Position numbers and translations under genes: made by a program
The notes under the pieces: model-generated
What the model saw: the letters and a program-made list of their open reading frames with translations, nothing else
Database searches by the model: none
Told to the model about the DNA's origin: nothing
Assembly (NCBI GenBank): GCA_023144005.1
Contig: JAGLGN010000004.1
Coordinates: forward strand, 1-48,909
Reading direction: 5' to 3'
Length of the DNA stretch: 48,909 nucleotides
Source of the DNA: a bacterium
Lineage (GTDB): Bacteria; AUK180
Shown here: positions 41,912 to 48,909 of the stretch, piece by piece
Layout: each line of letters opens with the position of its first letter
Position numbering within the stretch: the first letter of the stretch is position 1

Positions 41912-42556
41912 TCATTTAATTATCCGGGTTAAAGTCCCGTTCTTTATATCGTAAGCATTCGCTTCATCTGTATCAATATGTATCGCATCGTTGTACTTAT
42001 CCGAGATCCTGACAACGATACCGCTCATGACCCCGCTCCGTTTGGAATCGATCTTTATAGAGATCTCATCGGCATCCTTCAGCCCAAGGCGTTCTGCGGT
42101 CTCAGGAGTGCAATGCATATGCCTCTTGGCAACGATCACTCCCTTCTCAAGTATGACCTGGCCGTTGGGCCCCCAGATAACACAACCGGGTGAAGCTTCA
42201 ATATCTCCGGACATCCTGATCTCGGGTTTTATCCCAAGAGAATATGTATCCGTCATTGAGATCTCGATCTGGGTTTCCGGCCTTACCGGGCCAAGTATGC
42301 GGACCTTTGAAATAGCGCCGCGGGAACCGGCGACCCTTATGGTCTCACCTGTAGCGAACTGATCGGGTTGCGAAAGGTCTTTGAAATGAGTTAGCTCGAA
42401 CTCTTCTCCGAAAAGTATCTTTAAATGTTCCTGTGAGATATGAAGATGGCGGGCGGATACTTCGATCTTTATCATCTCTTCCTGACCGGAAGGATCGTTC
42501 ATATCCGAATTGACCTTCTCTATAAGGTCATTGATGCGTTTCTTATCAATAGTCAT
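41912..42556 (-). CDS. pduL: Phosphate propanoyltransferase (PduL)
   Basis: 214 residues, the family length. The zinc-site histidines are in SARHLHIS (His37, His39), KRHMHCT (His146, His148) and HIDTDEANA (His193). It converts acyl-CoA plus phosphate to acyl-phosphate and CoA inside the shell. I chose the ATG at 42554-42556; the longer open frame starting at 42649 lies upstream of the -10 box. The N terminus (MTIDKKRINDLIEKV) is an encapsulation-peptide-like helix that strikingly matches that of PduP. First gene of the BMC operon. Confidence 0.93.
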   Translation of the reverse strand: MTIDKKRINDLIEKVNSDMNDPSGQEEMIKIEVSARHLHISQEHLKILFGEEFELTHFKDLSQPDQFATGETIRVAGSRGAISKVRILGPVRPETQIEISMTDTYSLGIKPEIRMSGDIEASPGCVIWGPNGQVILEKGVIVAKRHMHCTPETAERLGLKDADEISIKIDSKRSGVMSGIVVRISDKYNDAIHIDTDEANAYDIKNGTLTRIIK

Positions 42557-42563
42557 ACAATAG

Positions 42564-42592
42564 ATTCTATCCTTTTTATGGGAATTTTTCAA
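42564..42592 (-). promoter_or_regulatory. Promoter of the BMC operon
   Basis: A -35 box TTGAAA and a -10 box TAGAAT with a 17-base spacer. The -10 box ends 7 bases before the pduL ATG, and no ribosome binding site fits, so a leaderless transcript is likely. No activator site is evident. Confidence 0.6.
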
Positions 42593-42653
42593 GGTTTTCT
42601 TTTTATACTGTTTTGTATATTTAGGGACGGTCTTTGATTTTGTACACAAAGAG

Positions 42654-42681
42654 TTGCAAAATACGTCTAAAGTGGTATAGT
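42654..42681 (+). promoter_or_regulatory. Promoter of the RAYT transposase gene
   Basis: A -35 box TTGCAA and a -10 box TATAGT with a 16-base spacer, 5 bases before the ATG. Confidence 0.45.
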
Positions 42682-42686
42682 TAATT

Positions 42687-43535
42687 ATGAGTAGAGCAGC
42701 GAGGTTAGATCTAAAAGGATTCTTTTATCATGTTATTTCCCGCGGTCAACGCAAGAATCCCATATTTTTCTCCCGCAAGGATTATGACAAATTCGTGAAA
42801 ATCTTGGATAATGTCCTTGCAGAGACGGATATTGAGCTCTTCGCCTTCTGCCTGATGAGAAATCACTTCCATCTATTGGTTAGAAGAAATGATACACATT
42901 TGCACCGTTTTATGAAATTATTGAACACAAGATATGCTGTATATTTCAACCACGAATACGGTTGTGTAGGCCACGTGTTCCAAGACAGGTACAAGTCATT
43001 CATCGTTATGAACGAACGGTATTTATCCTATCTGAAGGAGTACATACACAATAATCCTCTGCGAAAGGGCGTAGTGGAAAAGGCCGAGCAATATAGATAT
43101 TCCAGTGCCGCTTTTTACGCCAAAGGGAATTACGCCTATTCACAACTGAATCTTTCGAATATATTTGAGCATCCCGGATATGATGACAGAATCGATCCAA
43201 CATATCAGATCTTTGGCATCCCCGAAAGTAACGGCGTATTGGGAAGCTTTGAGGAATATTTGGTATTAGAGAAAAGACTTTCCGGAAGGGAAGCCGGTAA
43301 ATATATTGAAAGAAGGAAACAATTTGCAAAACCGCTGGAGAAAATGCTAAGTGTAATGATCCAGGAAAAAGGGTATAGTATCGAGGATCTGAAATTGTTG
43401 AGATGGAATAGAGAATTCAAAAAGGACCTGATCCCGATAATCAGAACTCTTGTGAAGTTGGGATACGGAAGGACAGATATTTCCAAGGCTATTGGTCGTA
43501 GCCGTGGCTGGATCAATCAACTTTTAAAATATTGA
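42687..43535 (+). CDS. REP-associated tyrosine transposase (RAYT, Y1 family)
   Basis: 282 residues. The N terminus (GFFYHVISRGQRKNPIFFS) and the HUH motif RNHFHLLVRR (His60, His62) are characteristic, with the catalytic Tyr in RYLSYLKEYIHNNPLRKG. Residues about 245-282 (RTDISKAIGRSRGWINQLLKY) look like a helix-turn-helix extension often found in RAYT group proteins. Such enzymes cut single-stranded REP hairpins. The gene is intact and framed by inverted repeats. It may mobilise the non-autonomous copy at 29451. Confidence 0.9.
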   Translation: MSRAARLDLKGFFYHVISRGQRKNPIFFSRKDYDKFVKILDNVLAETDIELFAFCLMRNHFHLLVRRNDTHLHRFMKLLNTRYAVYFNHEYGCVGHVFQDRYKSFIVMNERYLSYLKEYIHNNPLRKGVVEKAEQYRYSSAAFYAKGNYAYSQLNLSNIFEHPGYDDRIDPTYQIFGIPESNGVLGSFEEYLVLEKRLSGREAGKYIERRKQFAKPLEKMLSVMIQEKGYSIEDLKLLRWNREFKKDLIPIIRTLVKLGYGRTDISKAIGRSRGWINQLLKY

Positions 43536-43612
43536 GATTTTCGAATCTCTTAATGTACAAAATCAAACACCGTCCCTAATCTCGAAGCATAAAATAATCT
43601 CTGGTACGGTTT

Positions 43613-43641
43613 TTGCTTTTGAAAGGGAAATCGGTTATACT
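43613..43641 (+). promoter_or_regulatory. Promoter of the TPR/charged-repeat operon
   Basis: A -35 box TTGCTT and a -10 box TATACT with a 17-base spacer, 19 bases before the ATG at 43661. The RAYT element ends 33 bases upstream. Confidence 0.6.
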
Positions 43642-43660
43642 ATATCGGTTCGGAGGTACT

Positions 43661-44674
43661 ATGAAACGGAACCTGAGCATATTAATTATTTTATTTGTGG
43701 CTGTAATTGCTTTTCCTATCTCGGAATTTGAGAAATATATCTCAAATGCGAAGATCTATTATGAAAACGGTGAGTTCGACAAGGTTATATCAGAGCTGAA
43801 AGAAGCTGTTCAGATAGCCGAGAAAGATAATCAAAAGGGAATGGTAGAAGCATTGCAGTATCTTGCCTTTTCATATGTTGCATATGATGATTATGAGAAA
43901 GCCGAAATGCTTTTCAAGGATATCTTTAAGATCGAGGCCGAATTTTCCTTGGACCGCGACACTACTTCCCCCAAGATCTTGGGTGTTTATGATAAAGCGA
44001 AGATCGGTTTTCTTCAGATGAAGGCCGATGAAGCGAAGGCGATGAAGGACGCGGCGGCGAAAAAAACGGCAGACGAGGCGCGAATACAGAGGGAAAAGAA
44101 AGAAAAAGAAGCGCAGAAATCAGCAGAAAAAGCCAGGATAGCAAAGGAAAAAGCAAAGGAAAAAGAAAAGGAAAGAGCGAAACTTAAGGGAAGCAGCTCA
44201 TATCAGATGGGTTATCAGAAAAAGGAAGAGACCCCTGAGCAGAAGAAAGCGAAACTTCTGAAGGAACAGAAGGCGAAAGAAGAGAAGGAAGCTAAGAGAT
44301 TGGCAAAAGAGAAGAAGATCCGTGAAGCCAAGGAAAGAGCGAGATTAAATCCGGATGAAGCCAATCCGTATAATATGGGTTATCAGAAAAAGGAAGAGAC
44401 CCCAGAAGAGAAGAAGGCAAGACTGGCAAAGGAAGCATTGAAAAAGGAAAAATCCGAAAAAAAGGCATTGGAAAAAACTAAAGCAGGGAAACCTAATTGG
44501 GATAGTTTCGGAATGGATGATAGTAATCTGACCGAAGAGGAAAAGAAACTTAAAGAAGAAAAAGAAAAACAAGCTAAAGCGGAAAAAGAAAAGAAGAAGC
44601 AGGAAAAGAAGGAAAAGAAAGAAAAGGAAAAGAAAGATAAACCCACGGTCGATTGGGACAGTTTTGGAAATTAG
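43661..44674 (+). CDS. Secreted TPR protein with Lys/Glu-rich charged tail, paralogue 1
   Basis: 337 residues. The ATG at 43661 lies 4 bases after GGAGG and gives a signal peptide (MKRNLSILIILFVAVIAFPI). Residues about 20-120 form TPR helices (KIYYENGEFDKVISELKEAV, YDDYEKAEMLFKDIF) that strongly resemble those of the next gene. The rest is highly charged (KEKEKERAKLKG type) with a repeated motif YQKKEETPEQKKAKL/YQKKEETPEEKKARL and WDSFG near the end. Probably an extended, helical envelope protein. No C-terminal anchor is visible, unlike its paralogue, so it may be a truncated relative. Function unknown. Confidence 0.7.
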   Translation: MKRNLSILIILFVAVIAFPISEFEKYISNAKIYYENGEFDKVISELKEAVQIAEKDNQKGMVEALQYLAFSYVAYDDYEKAEMLFKDIFKIEAEFSLDRDTTSPKILGVYDKAKIGFLQMKADEAKAMKDAAAKKTADEARIQREKKEKEAQKSAEKARIAKEKAKEKEKERAKLKGSSSYQMGYQKKEETPEQKKAKLLKEQKAKEEKEAKRLAKEKKIREAKERARLNPDEANPYNMGYQKKEETPEEKKARLAKEALKKEKSEKKALEKTKAGKPNWDSFGMDDSNLTEEEKKLKEEKEKQAKAEKEKKKQEKKEKKEKEKKDKPTVDWDSFGN

Positions 44675-44683
44675 GAGGGGATC

Positions 44684-45898
44684 ATGAAAAAGTATATTCT
44701 GATAATTTTGGCGCTCGCCATTTTCACAAATGTCTATGCTATCTCACAATTTGAAAAACATACATTGAACGCAAAGACCTATTATGAGAATGGAGAGTTC
44801 GATAAAGTAATAGACGAGCTTTTAAAGGCATTAAAGATCGCCAAGAAGCAGAATCAGGGCGAGATGATCGAAGCATATAAATATCTGGCATTTTCGTATA
44901 TCGCTTATGAGGATTATGCTAAAGCGAGAGAACTCTTTATAGATATCTTTGATCTTGATCAGGAATTTGAGCTGGACCGTGAAACCATATCACCGAAGAT
45001 CCTTGGTGTTTATGACAGCGCTAAATCTGAATATAAAAAGAGAGTGAAGCAGGAAAAGAAGGATAAAGCAAAGAAGGATAAAGAAGAGAAGGACAAGAAG
45101 GATAAGGACAATAACGGAAATAGTGGAAGTTACGGGAACAGCGGCGAGTACGGAAATAGCGGCTATGGAAATAGCAGCAAAAAAGACGAAAAGGACAAGA
45201 AGGACAAGAAAGATAAAGACGATAAAGATGATAGCGGCAATCATTACGGTCAGGATAAGGACAAGAAAGACAAGAAAGACAAAAAAGACAAGGATGACAG
45301 CGGCAATCATTATGGACAGGACAAGGACAAAAAGGACAAAAAAGATAAGAAAGACAAAGACGAGAATTGGGCGGAACCCAAAAAGAAGGGACTTTATGTT
45401 CAAGGAGACCGTGATTATGTTCCCGGAAAAAAGCAAAAGGACGATGCCGGCAGAAAAGGCAAGCTCAAAGGGTTCTCCGGAGAGATCAATCCCAATACTC
45501 ATATCGGCGGGCCGATGGTAAGTAAATTCAGTGCAGTATGGCGCTCCGCGCTTATACCCGGCTGGGGACAGCTGCACAAAGGGCAGAAGGTAAAGGGATG
45601 GATCTTTATAGGAACGATATTGGCCCTTGATATTGCAAGCATGACAACAATGACCGAGGCACAGAGTGCTTACGAGGATTATGAGGTGGCGGCAAATACA
45701 ACAAGAGATGAATATAATGCCGCATGGGTCAATTATGAAGAAAAATATGATACCTATGAGATGGTCGCAATAGCACATGTCTTATTCTGGTCTTACAATA
45801 TGGCGGATGTATCTTTGTTTGGATGGAAAAATACAAGGATGTCACTGAAATTGGATAAGAAGGGCGGCAAATTTCTTGTCCTTGAAAAGAAATTTTAG
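44684..45898 (+). CDS. Secreted TPR protein with Lys/Asp-rich repeats and a DUF5683-like C-terminal domain, paralogue 2
   Basis: 404 residues with a signal peptide (MKKYILIILALAIFTNVYA). TPR helices occupy about residues 20-115. Next come a Ser/Gly/Tyr/Asn segment and two copies of a Lys/Asp-rich unit beginning SGNHYGQDKDKKDKKDKK. The C terminus (RSALIPGWGQLHKGQKVKGW to about residue 400) is a DUF5683-like domain with hydrophobic helices, common in FCB-type bacteria. It starts 9 bases after paralogue 1 (AGGAGGGG in front). It could act as a membrane-bound scaffold; role unknown. The charged repeats are encoded by repetitive DNA at about 45187-45370. Confidence 0.75.
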   Translation: MKKYILIILALAIFTNVYAISQFEKHTLNAKTYYENGEFDKVIDELLKALKIAKKQNQGEMIEAYKYLAFSYIAYEDYAKARELFIDIFDLDQEFELDRETISPKILGVYDSAKSEYKKRVKQEKKDKAKKDKEEKDKKDKDNNGNSGSYGNSGEYGNSGYGNSSKKDEKDKKDKKDKDDKDDSGNHYGQDKDKKDKKDKKDKDDSGNHYGQDKDKKDKKDKKDKDENWAEPKKKGLYVQGDRDYVPGKKQKDDAGRKGKLKGFSGEINPNTHIGGPMVSKFSAVWRSALIPGWGQLHKGQKVKGWIFIGTILALDIASMTTMTEAQSAYEDYEVAANTTRDEYNAAWVNYEEKYDTYEMVAIAHVLFWSYNMADVSLFGWKNTRMSLKLDKKGGKFLVLEKKF

Positions 45899-45908
45899 GG
45901 GATGGAAT

Positions 45909-47324
45909 ATGAAAACTAAGAAAAGACAATTTTTGGTTCTTGGGATAATTGCTTTGTTTATTTTATTTATCGGGGGCTGCCTCACTAAACAGGACAAGGT
46001 GCTCTTCACACCGAATGACCTTATCATTACTGCCGATAGTGTAATATTTATTCAGGGCGATACCGTGCAACTTACCGTTACCGGCGGCCTTGGCCCTTTT
46101 ACCTGGACATTTGAAGGCGATACTTATGGCTGCACAATAGACTCTGAAGGCGTATTGATGAGTAGGATCTCTGCTACGCTGAACACTTACGCGATTACGG
46201 TAAAGGCAACAAATAAAGATAATGCATGGGGCGATTTTAAGATGCTCTTTGAAAGGATAACAATCTTAGGGGCCGGCGTAGTTTTGCAATCGGCAGATGT
46301 AGACGAATACCAATATGACGCTACCAACACCCAGGGCGCTGTTGCCTGGGCTGTTGTTCCCGATACCTATGCTACAATTTCGCAGGACGGAAGCGCCACA
46401 GCATTTGTACAACCCGAATGGGATGCGAACGGCGATGAAACAAATTATGGGATGTTCCTGGTTTGTCAGGATGCCGAAGGAAATACCGCGGCGAAACTCT
46501 TGACATGTGTATATCCATATCTGCTTGCCAGTACTTATTCGGTAGATTGTGATTCAAGCGATACCATTACTATGACCGCTTATTATATGCATGGCAATGC
46601 CGTTGATACCTGGGATTATGATCCTACTTACCTGGATATTACAATAACAGGCGCGAATACGGCAGTATTTACTCCAAAAGGTGTTAACGGACAAACTAAA
46701 ATAATTGCGATCGATGACCTTGGCAATGAATCAAGAGAGCGTACGATCACCCTATATAAAACAATATCGATAATTCCTACACCTAATTATGACGGCTCTA
46801 TTGGAAGCAATTTTCTACCTACGCCATCTTATAGTGTGGTGACGAATGACCCCTTGATGGCAATCGGCGATGCTGGCGGAGGTTTAATTTACAGATCCTA
46901 CTTCGGTTTTCATATTCCGAATACGGTTACAAGCGATGTGTTATGGGTTGAGCTCAGCCTAACTGCTGACAGCTATACAAGCGGTGAAAATCCTTACGAC
47001 ACCACTGTTTTGACGATCGATTATTTCTGGCCTAACGCATTCGATAGTCCGATACCCGCCATTGATCAAAGCGATTTCACATTTTGTCCTATTGGCGGCG
47101 TTGGTTCATATACTTATCCGGAATTCGTAGATTTTGACACCCCGTATGTCATCGATCAGAAGAATTGGGTAGAATTGAAGAACGCGGTATTAGCCAATAT
47201 CGGAACCAGGGCTGATTTCGGCATAAGATGCGCAACTGAAGGTTGGGGTTACGGTATATTCATTCATGCTTCAGAAGCAACAACTGCGGAATATAGGCCG
47301 ACATTGACGATTCTTTATTATTAA
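45909..47324 (+). CDS. Lipoprotein with Ig-like repeats
   Basis: 471 residues. The ATG at 45909 follows AGGGGATGGA and gives a lipoprotein signal with a lipobox FIGGC. The rest is beta-rich with Ig-like or cadherin-like segments (FIQGDTVQLTVTGGLGPFTW, TISQDGSATAFVQPEWD, TLYKTISIIPTPNYDG). The last 180 residues form a beta-sandwich resembling DNRLRE-type domains (SDVLWVELSLTADSYTSG, YRPTLTILYY). Likely surface-exposed; ligand unknown. It lies 10 bases after paralogue 2 and may share its transcript. Confidence 0.65.
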   Translation: MKTKKRQFLVLGIIALFILFIGGCLTKQDKVLFTPNDLIITADSVIFIQGDTVQLTVTGGLGPFTWTFEGDTYGCTIDSEGVLMSRISATLNTYAITVKATNKDNAWGDFKMLFERITILGAGVVLQSADVDEYQYDATNTQGAVAWAVVPDTYATISQDGSATAFVQPEWDANGDETNYGMFLVCQDAEGNTAAKLLTCVYPYLLASTYSVDCDSSDTITMTAYYMHGNAVDTWDYDPTYLDITITGANTAVFTPKGVNGQTKIIAIDDLGNESRERTITLYKTISIIPTPNYDGSIGSNFLPTPSYSVVTNDPLMAIGDAGGGLIYRSYFGFHIPNTVTSDVLWVELSLTADSYTSGENPYDTTVLTIDYFWPNAFDSPIPAIDQSDFTFCPIGGVGSYTYPEFVDFDTPYVIDQKNWVELKNAVLANIGTRADFGIRCATEGWGYGIFIHASEATTAEYRPTLTILYY

Positions 47325-47357
47325 CATTTGCCGCATCACCTGTGACTTAGGCAAATG
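47325..47357 (+). terminator. Hairpin after the lipoprotein gene
   Basis: Arms CATTTGCC and GGCAAATG surround an inner TCAC/GTGA stem, directly after the stop codon. No T run follows, so it may be a weak or Rho-assisted terminator. Confidence 0.4.
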
Positions 47358-47573
47358 CAAGGTTAGAGGTTGGAGGCTAGAGGTTAGTTAAGAAGTAGGA
47401 GAAGATGGATTCCTCGCTCTCGCGAGTTTGACAGAAGGCTGAATCTTTTGTTTCACTCAAGATGACAAACAACACCAGTATCCCTTCACAATTAATCTAT
47501 ATTCACTATCAGTTTTTTATTCCAATCTCCCATTGTTCATTGTTCATTTCTCAATTGTTCATTTCTCACAGCG
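47358..47573. repeat. Intergenic repeat words between convergent genes
   Basis: Contains GGTTAGAGGTTGGAGGCTAGAGG, AAGATGGATTCCTCGC with hairpin CTCGC-TCTC-GCGAG (47413-47426) then TTTGACAGAAGG, and TTGTTCATTTCTCAATTG. The genes on both sides converge here. No gene is seen. Confidence 0.6.
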
Positions 47574-48647
47574 TTACACGCGTTTTTTTATTGCGTTTTT
47601 GAGGATACGCCCCATATCGAATTGAATAGAGAAAAGCGTACCCAGCGGGCAGAGATTATTGCACCAGATATATGGCAGAAATAGCGATACCACCGCAAAT
47701 ACGATTATCGTTATGATCTTAAGCGGATTGTACGGGGTGACGAAGGCCATAAAGGGGAATACCGTGAAATATACAAAACCCAATAGGTATAGGATATTGA
47801 ATAAAAGAAATGACATCAGACGCAATGTCCTGTTATCTCTGAAAGTGCATTTTTTGCTCTTCACCTTACAACCCAATTGCGAAAGCAGGCCGACAGGGCA
47901 CATATAAAAACAATAAGGACGGTTCTTAAAAAACGACAGTATCAGTATAAATGCCGCAAGCAATCCTATGGGAGTCAGAATAACGGGTGACGGCAGATAG
48001 CCGATGATGTAATTCAGCGACAAAATACGCCCAAGAAATACCGGAAAGAATCCTATGTACAATGCGAAGCTGATATATCTCAGAATAGGCTTTTTTAAAT
48101 AGACTGCGAGCAAGCCCGCCAAAATTACGATCACGGTCAACATCAATAGCATCAACGGCGGCTTCTTGGCACTCTTATTCGGAACATCCGCTTTTGCCAG
48201 TGTTATGGTCTCCCTGATGGCTGTAATGATCGCGTCTGAGGTAAATGTAGCCCCTGATACCGCGGAAATGCCGCTTTGCCCTGAGATAATATTGTCCACA
48301 CCCGCGCTTAAATGAGCTTTGATGATACCGGCATTCTCGGCCATTCTGAAAAAGCCGGGGGTCTCATTATGAGAGAAAAGCAGAATATCCCTTACGGAAG
48401 TTACATCCTCATCCACTATCAGCGCCAGGATCACCGGACCCACATATCCCCGGGCCGATGAAAATTTATCAGTGAAGAAGGCTTTCAGGATTTCCTTGTC
48501 CCCTTTTAGAAGATACAAGCTGTCCTGAGAGATCATTTTCACCTTATGATCGGGATAATTCTTGATCAAAAACTCTTTACGCAGATCTTCGGCATGAAGC
48601 ATTATAAAGGAACATAGTAAAAGGAAGATCATCAGTGTCTTTTTCAT
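47574..48647 (-). CDS. Membrane FMN-binding / 4Fe-4S (NosR/NapH-like) electron-transfer protein
   Basis: 357 residues. The ATG at 48645-48647 lies 6 bases after GGAG and gives a signal peptide. An extracytoplasmic FMN-binding domain (residues about 20-155) holds SGATFTS at 131-137, where Thr134 is the expected FMN attachment residue. Then about six membrane helices carry two Cys motifs, CFYMCPVG and WCNNLCPLG, as in NapH/NosR-type membrane ferredoxins. Role: electron transfer across the membrane between quinone or cytoplasmic donors and an extracytoplasmic flavin. An ApbE flavin transferase would be needed and is not in the window. The partner reductase is not here either. Confidence 0.85.
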   Translation of the reverse strand: MKKTLMIFLLLCSFIMLHAEDLRKEFLIKNYPDHKVKMISQDSLYLLKGDKEILKAFFTDKFSSARGYVGPVILALIVDEDVTSVRDILLFSHNETPGFFRMAENAGIIKAHLSAGVDNIISGQSGISAVSGATFTSDAIITAIRETITLAKADVPNKSAKKPPLMLLMLTVIVILAGLLAVYLKKPILRYISFALYIGFFPVFLGRILSLNYIIGYLPSPVILTPIGLLAAFILILSFFKNRPYCFYMCPVGLLSQLGCKVKSKKCTFRDNRTLRLMSFLLFNILYLLGFVYFTVFPFMAFVTPYNPLKIITIIVFAVVSLFLPYIWCNNLCPLGTLFSIQFDMGRILKNAIKKRV

Positions 48648-48692
48648 TCTACACTCCAAAAAGGTTCCGTAAGAATACATAGGCATGTACCC

Positions 48693-48767
48693 CTATTGTG
48701 TTCGCTGCTCACACTTGGGAACAAGTATGGGCCTCTGTAAAGTTTAATGTATTCTTTTACGCTCATC
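48693..48767 (-). CDS. 24-codon upstream ORF / leader peptide
   Basis: An ATG at 48765-48767 lies 7 bases after a perfect AAGGAG and directly downstream of a consensus promoter. It reads 24 codons, beginning MSVKEYIKLYRGPYLFPK, to a TAG at 48693-48695. It ends 45 bases before the start of the FMN-binding gene. The promoter and ribosome binding site are stronger than those of the FMN gene itself, so ribosomes should translate it. It may be a regulatory leader or the remnant of a gene. I do not recognise it. Confidence 0.4.
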
Positions 48768-48786
48768 GATATGCTCCTTTACATTC

Positions 48787-48815
48787 ATTTTATCCGATTC
48801 ATTATTTATTGTCAA
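48787..48815 (-). promoter_or_regulatory. Consensus promoter of the FMN-binding protein operon
   Basis: A perfect -35 box TTGACA and a -10 box TAAAAT with a 17-base spacer, 19 bases upstream of the leader ATG. The remainder to 48909 (about 90 bases) shows nothing I can support. Confidence 0.7.
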
Positions 48816-48909
48816 TCTTTGTTCTTCTCGGCTTTTTTGATAATTTTCACCTCTATTGTATCTTTTCATTATTAACATATGCCCTTTTCACATCATTTCA
48901 TGATGCTCA

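Larger units (their letters stand above)
42621..43579 (+). mobile_element. 959-bp RAYT element with 26-bp terminal inverted repeats
   Basis: The ends (42621-42646 and 43554-43579) match at 25 of 26 positions; each begins TTAGGGACGGT and continues TTTGATTTTGTACA. They enclose a single Y1 transposase gene. The same first ten bases open the non-autonomous element at 29451-29617. Confidence 0.8.

Noticed and set aside
44990-45778. 262-codon minus-strand frame with many hydrophobic residues
   Set aside because: It is the complement of Lys/Asp-rich repeats of a real plus-strand gene; the hydrophobic composition follows from that.
48648-48767. A 40-codon leader ending in an ATGA overlap with the FMN-binding gene
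   Set aside because: It needs one base fewer in a run of three T; as written the frame stops at 48693, so only the 24-codon ORF is supported.
1-48909. tRNA, rRNA or riboswitch genes
   Set aside because: No cloverleaf, rRNA core sequence or recognisable riboswitch was seen on either strand; a covariance scan would be needed to be sure.

Overview
The window looks like a chromosomal segment of a Gram-negative, probably anaerobic bacterium. The outer-membrane signs are a TamB-like protein, two predicted outer-membrane beta-barrel proteins, lipoproteins and an L,D-transpeptidase. Two features point to the FCB superphylum or a nearby candidate phylum (Cloacimonadota, Delongbacteria and WOR-3 types are examples): a secreted nuclease with a FlgD-like/type IX secretion sorting tail, and a DUF5683-like PGWGQ domain. 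The exact lineage cannot be fixed from the sequence alone. I saw no rRNA, tRNA or CRISPR array.

Layout. (1) 67-10457, minus strand: a compact six-gene unit (birA, coaX, a long TPR protein, a beta-CASP metallo-beta-lactamase, a TamB-like protein, DUF2085). (2) 11138-20310, minus strand: a complete V/A-type ATPase operon that starts with dgkA and an unlisted 46-codon membrane microprotein, and ends with a Usp-like protein and a PTS EIIA protein. (3) 20618-21064: a small lipoprotein. (4) 21415-27761, minus strand: an A/T-rich three-gene cassette (KAP P-loop NTPase, a 225-residue unknown, and a 1484-residue protein with nine near-identical 69-residue TPR-pair repeats), which is the best candidate for an undescribed defence-type system. 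It is followed by an AbiE toxin-antitoxin pair (28062-29445, plus strand). (5) 29615-36900: envelope and secreted proteins (L,D-transpeptidase, beta-barrel proteins, two small membrane proteins, endonuclease I). (6) 36915-42556, minus strand: a bacterial microcompartment (BMC) operon with PduL, BMC-H, two vertex proteins, PduP, PduS, PduT and an RpiB-family isomerase with a C-terminal tail, but no signature enzyme. (7) 42621-43579: a RAYT (REP-associated Y1 transposase) element bounded by a 26-bp inverted repeat. (8) 43661-47324, plus strand: two paralogous TPR/charged-repeat proteins and a lipoprotein. (9) 47574-48647, minus strand: an FMN-binding, NosR/NapH-like membrane ferredoxin.

The intergenic space is distinctive. 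It carries short tandem words (TTCATTC, CACTTCACA, CCTCTAA and GAACAAT types), dispersed hairpins, a structured 198-bp repeat in two copies, and a MITE family, one member of which interrupts a copy of the 198-bp repeat. A related inverted-repeat element and one MITE lie exactly against stop codons.

How the genes fit together. The BMC genes can oxidise an aldehyde to its acyl-CoA (PduP), convert that to acyl-phosphate while recycling CoA (PduL), and pass electrons out through PduS and PduT. The aldehyde-producing step is missing here; RpiB suggests a sugar-phosphate source. The V-ATPase operon joins ion pumping to two possible regulatory proteins. Several operons have a -10 box only 5 to 8 bases from the start codon, which suggests leaderless transcripts. 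All functional statements come from reading sequence and motifs; no database search was run.
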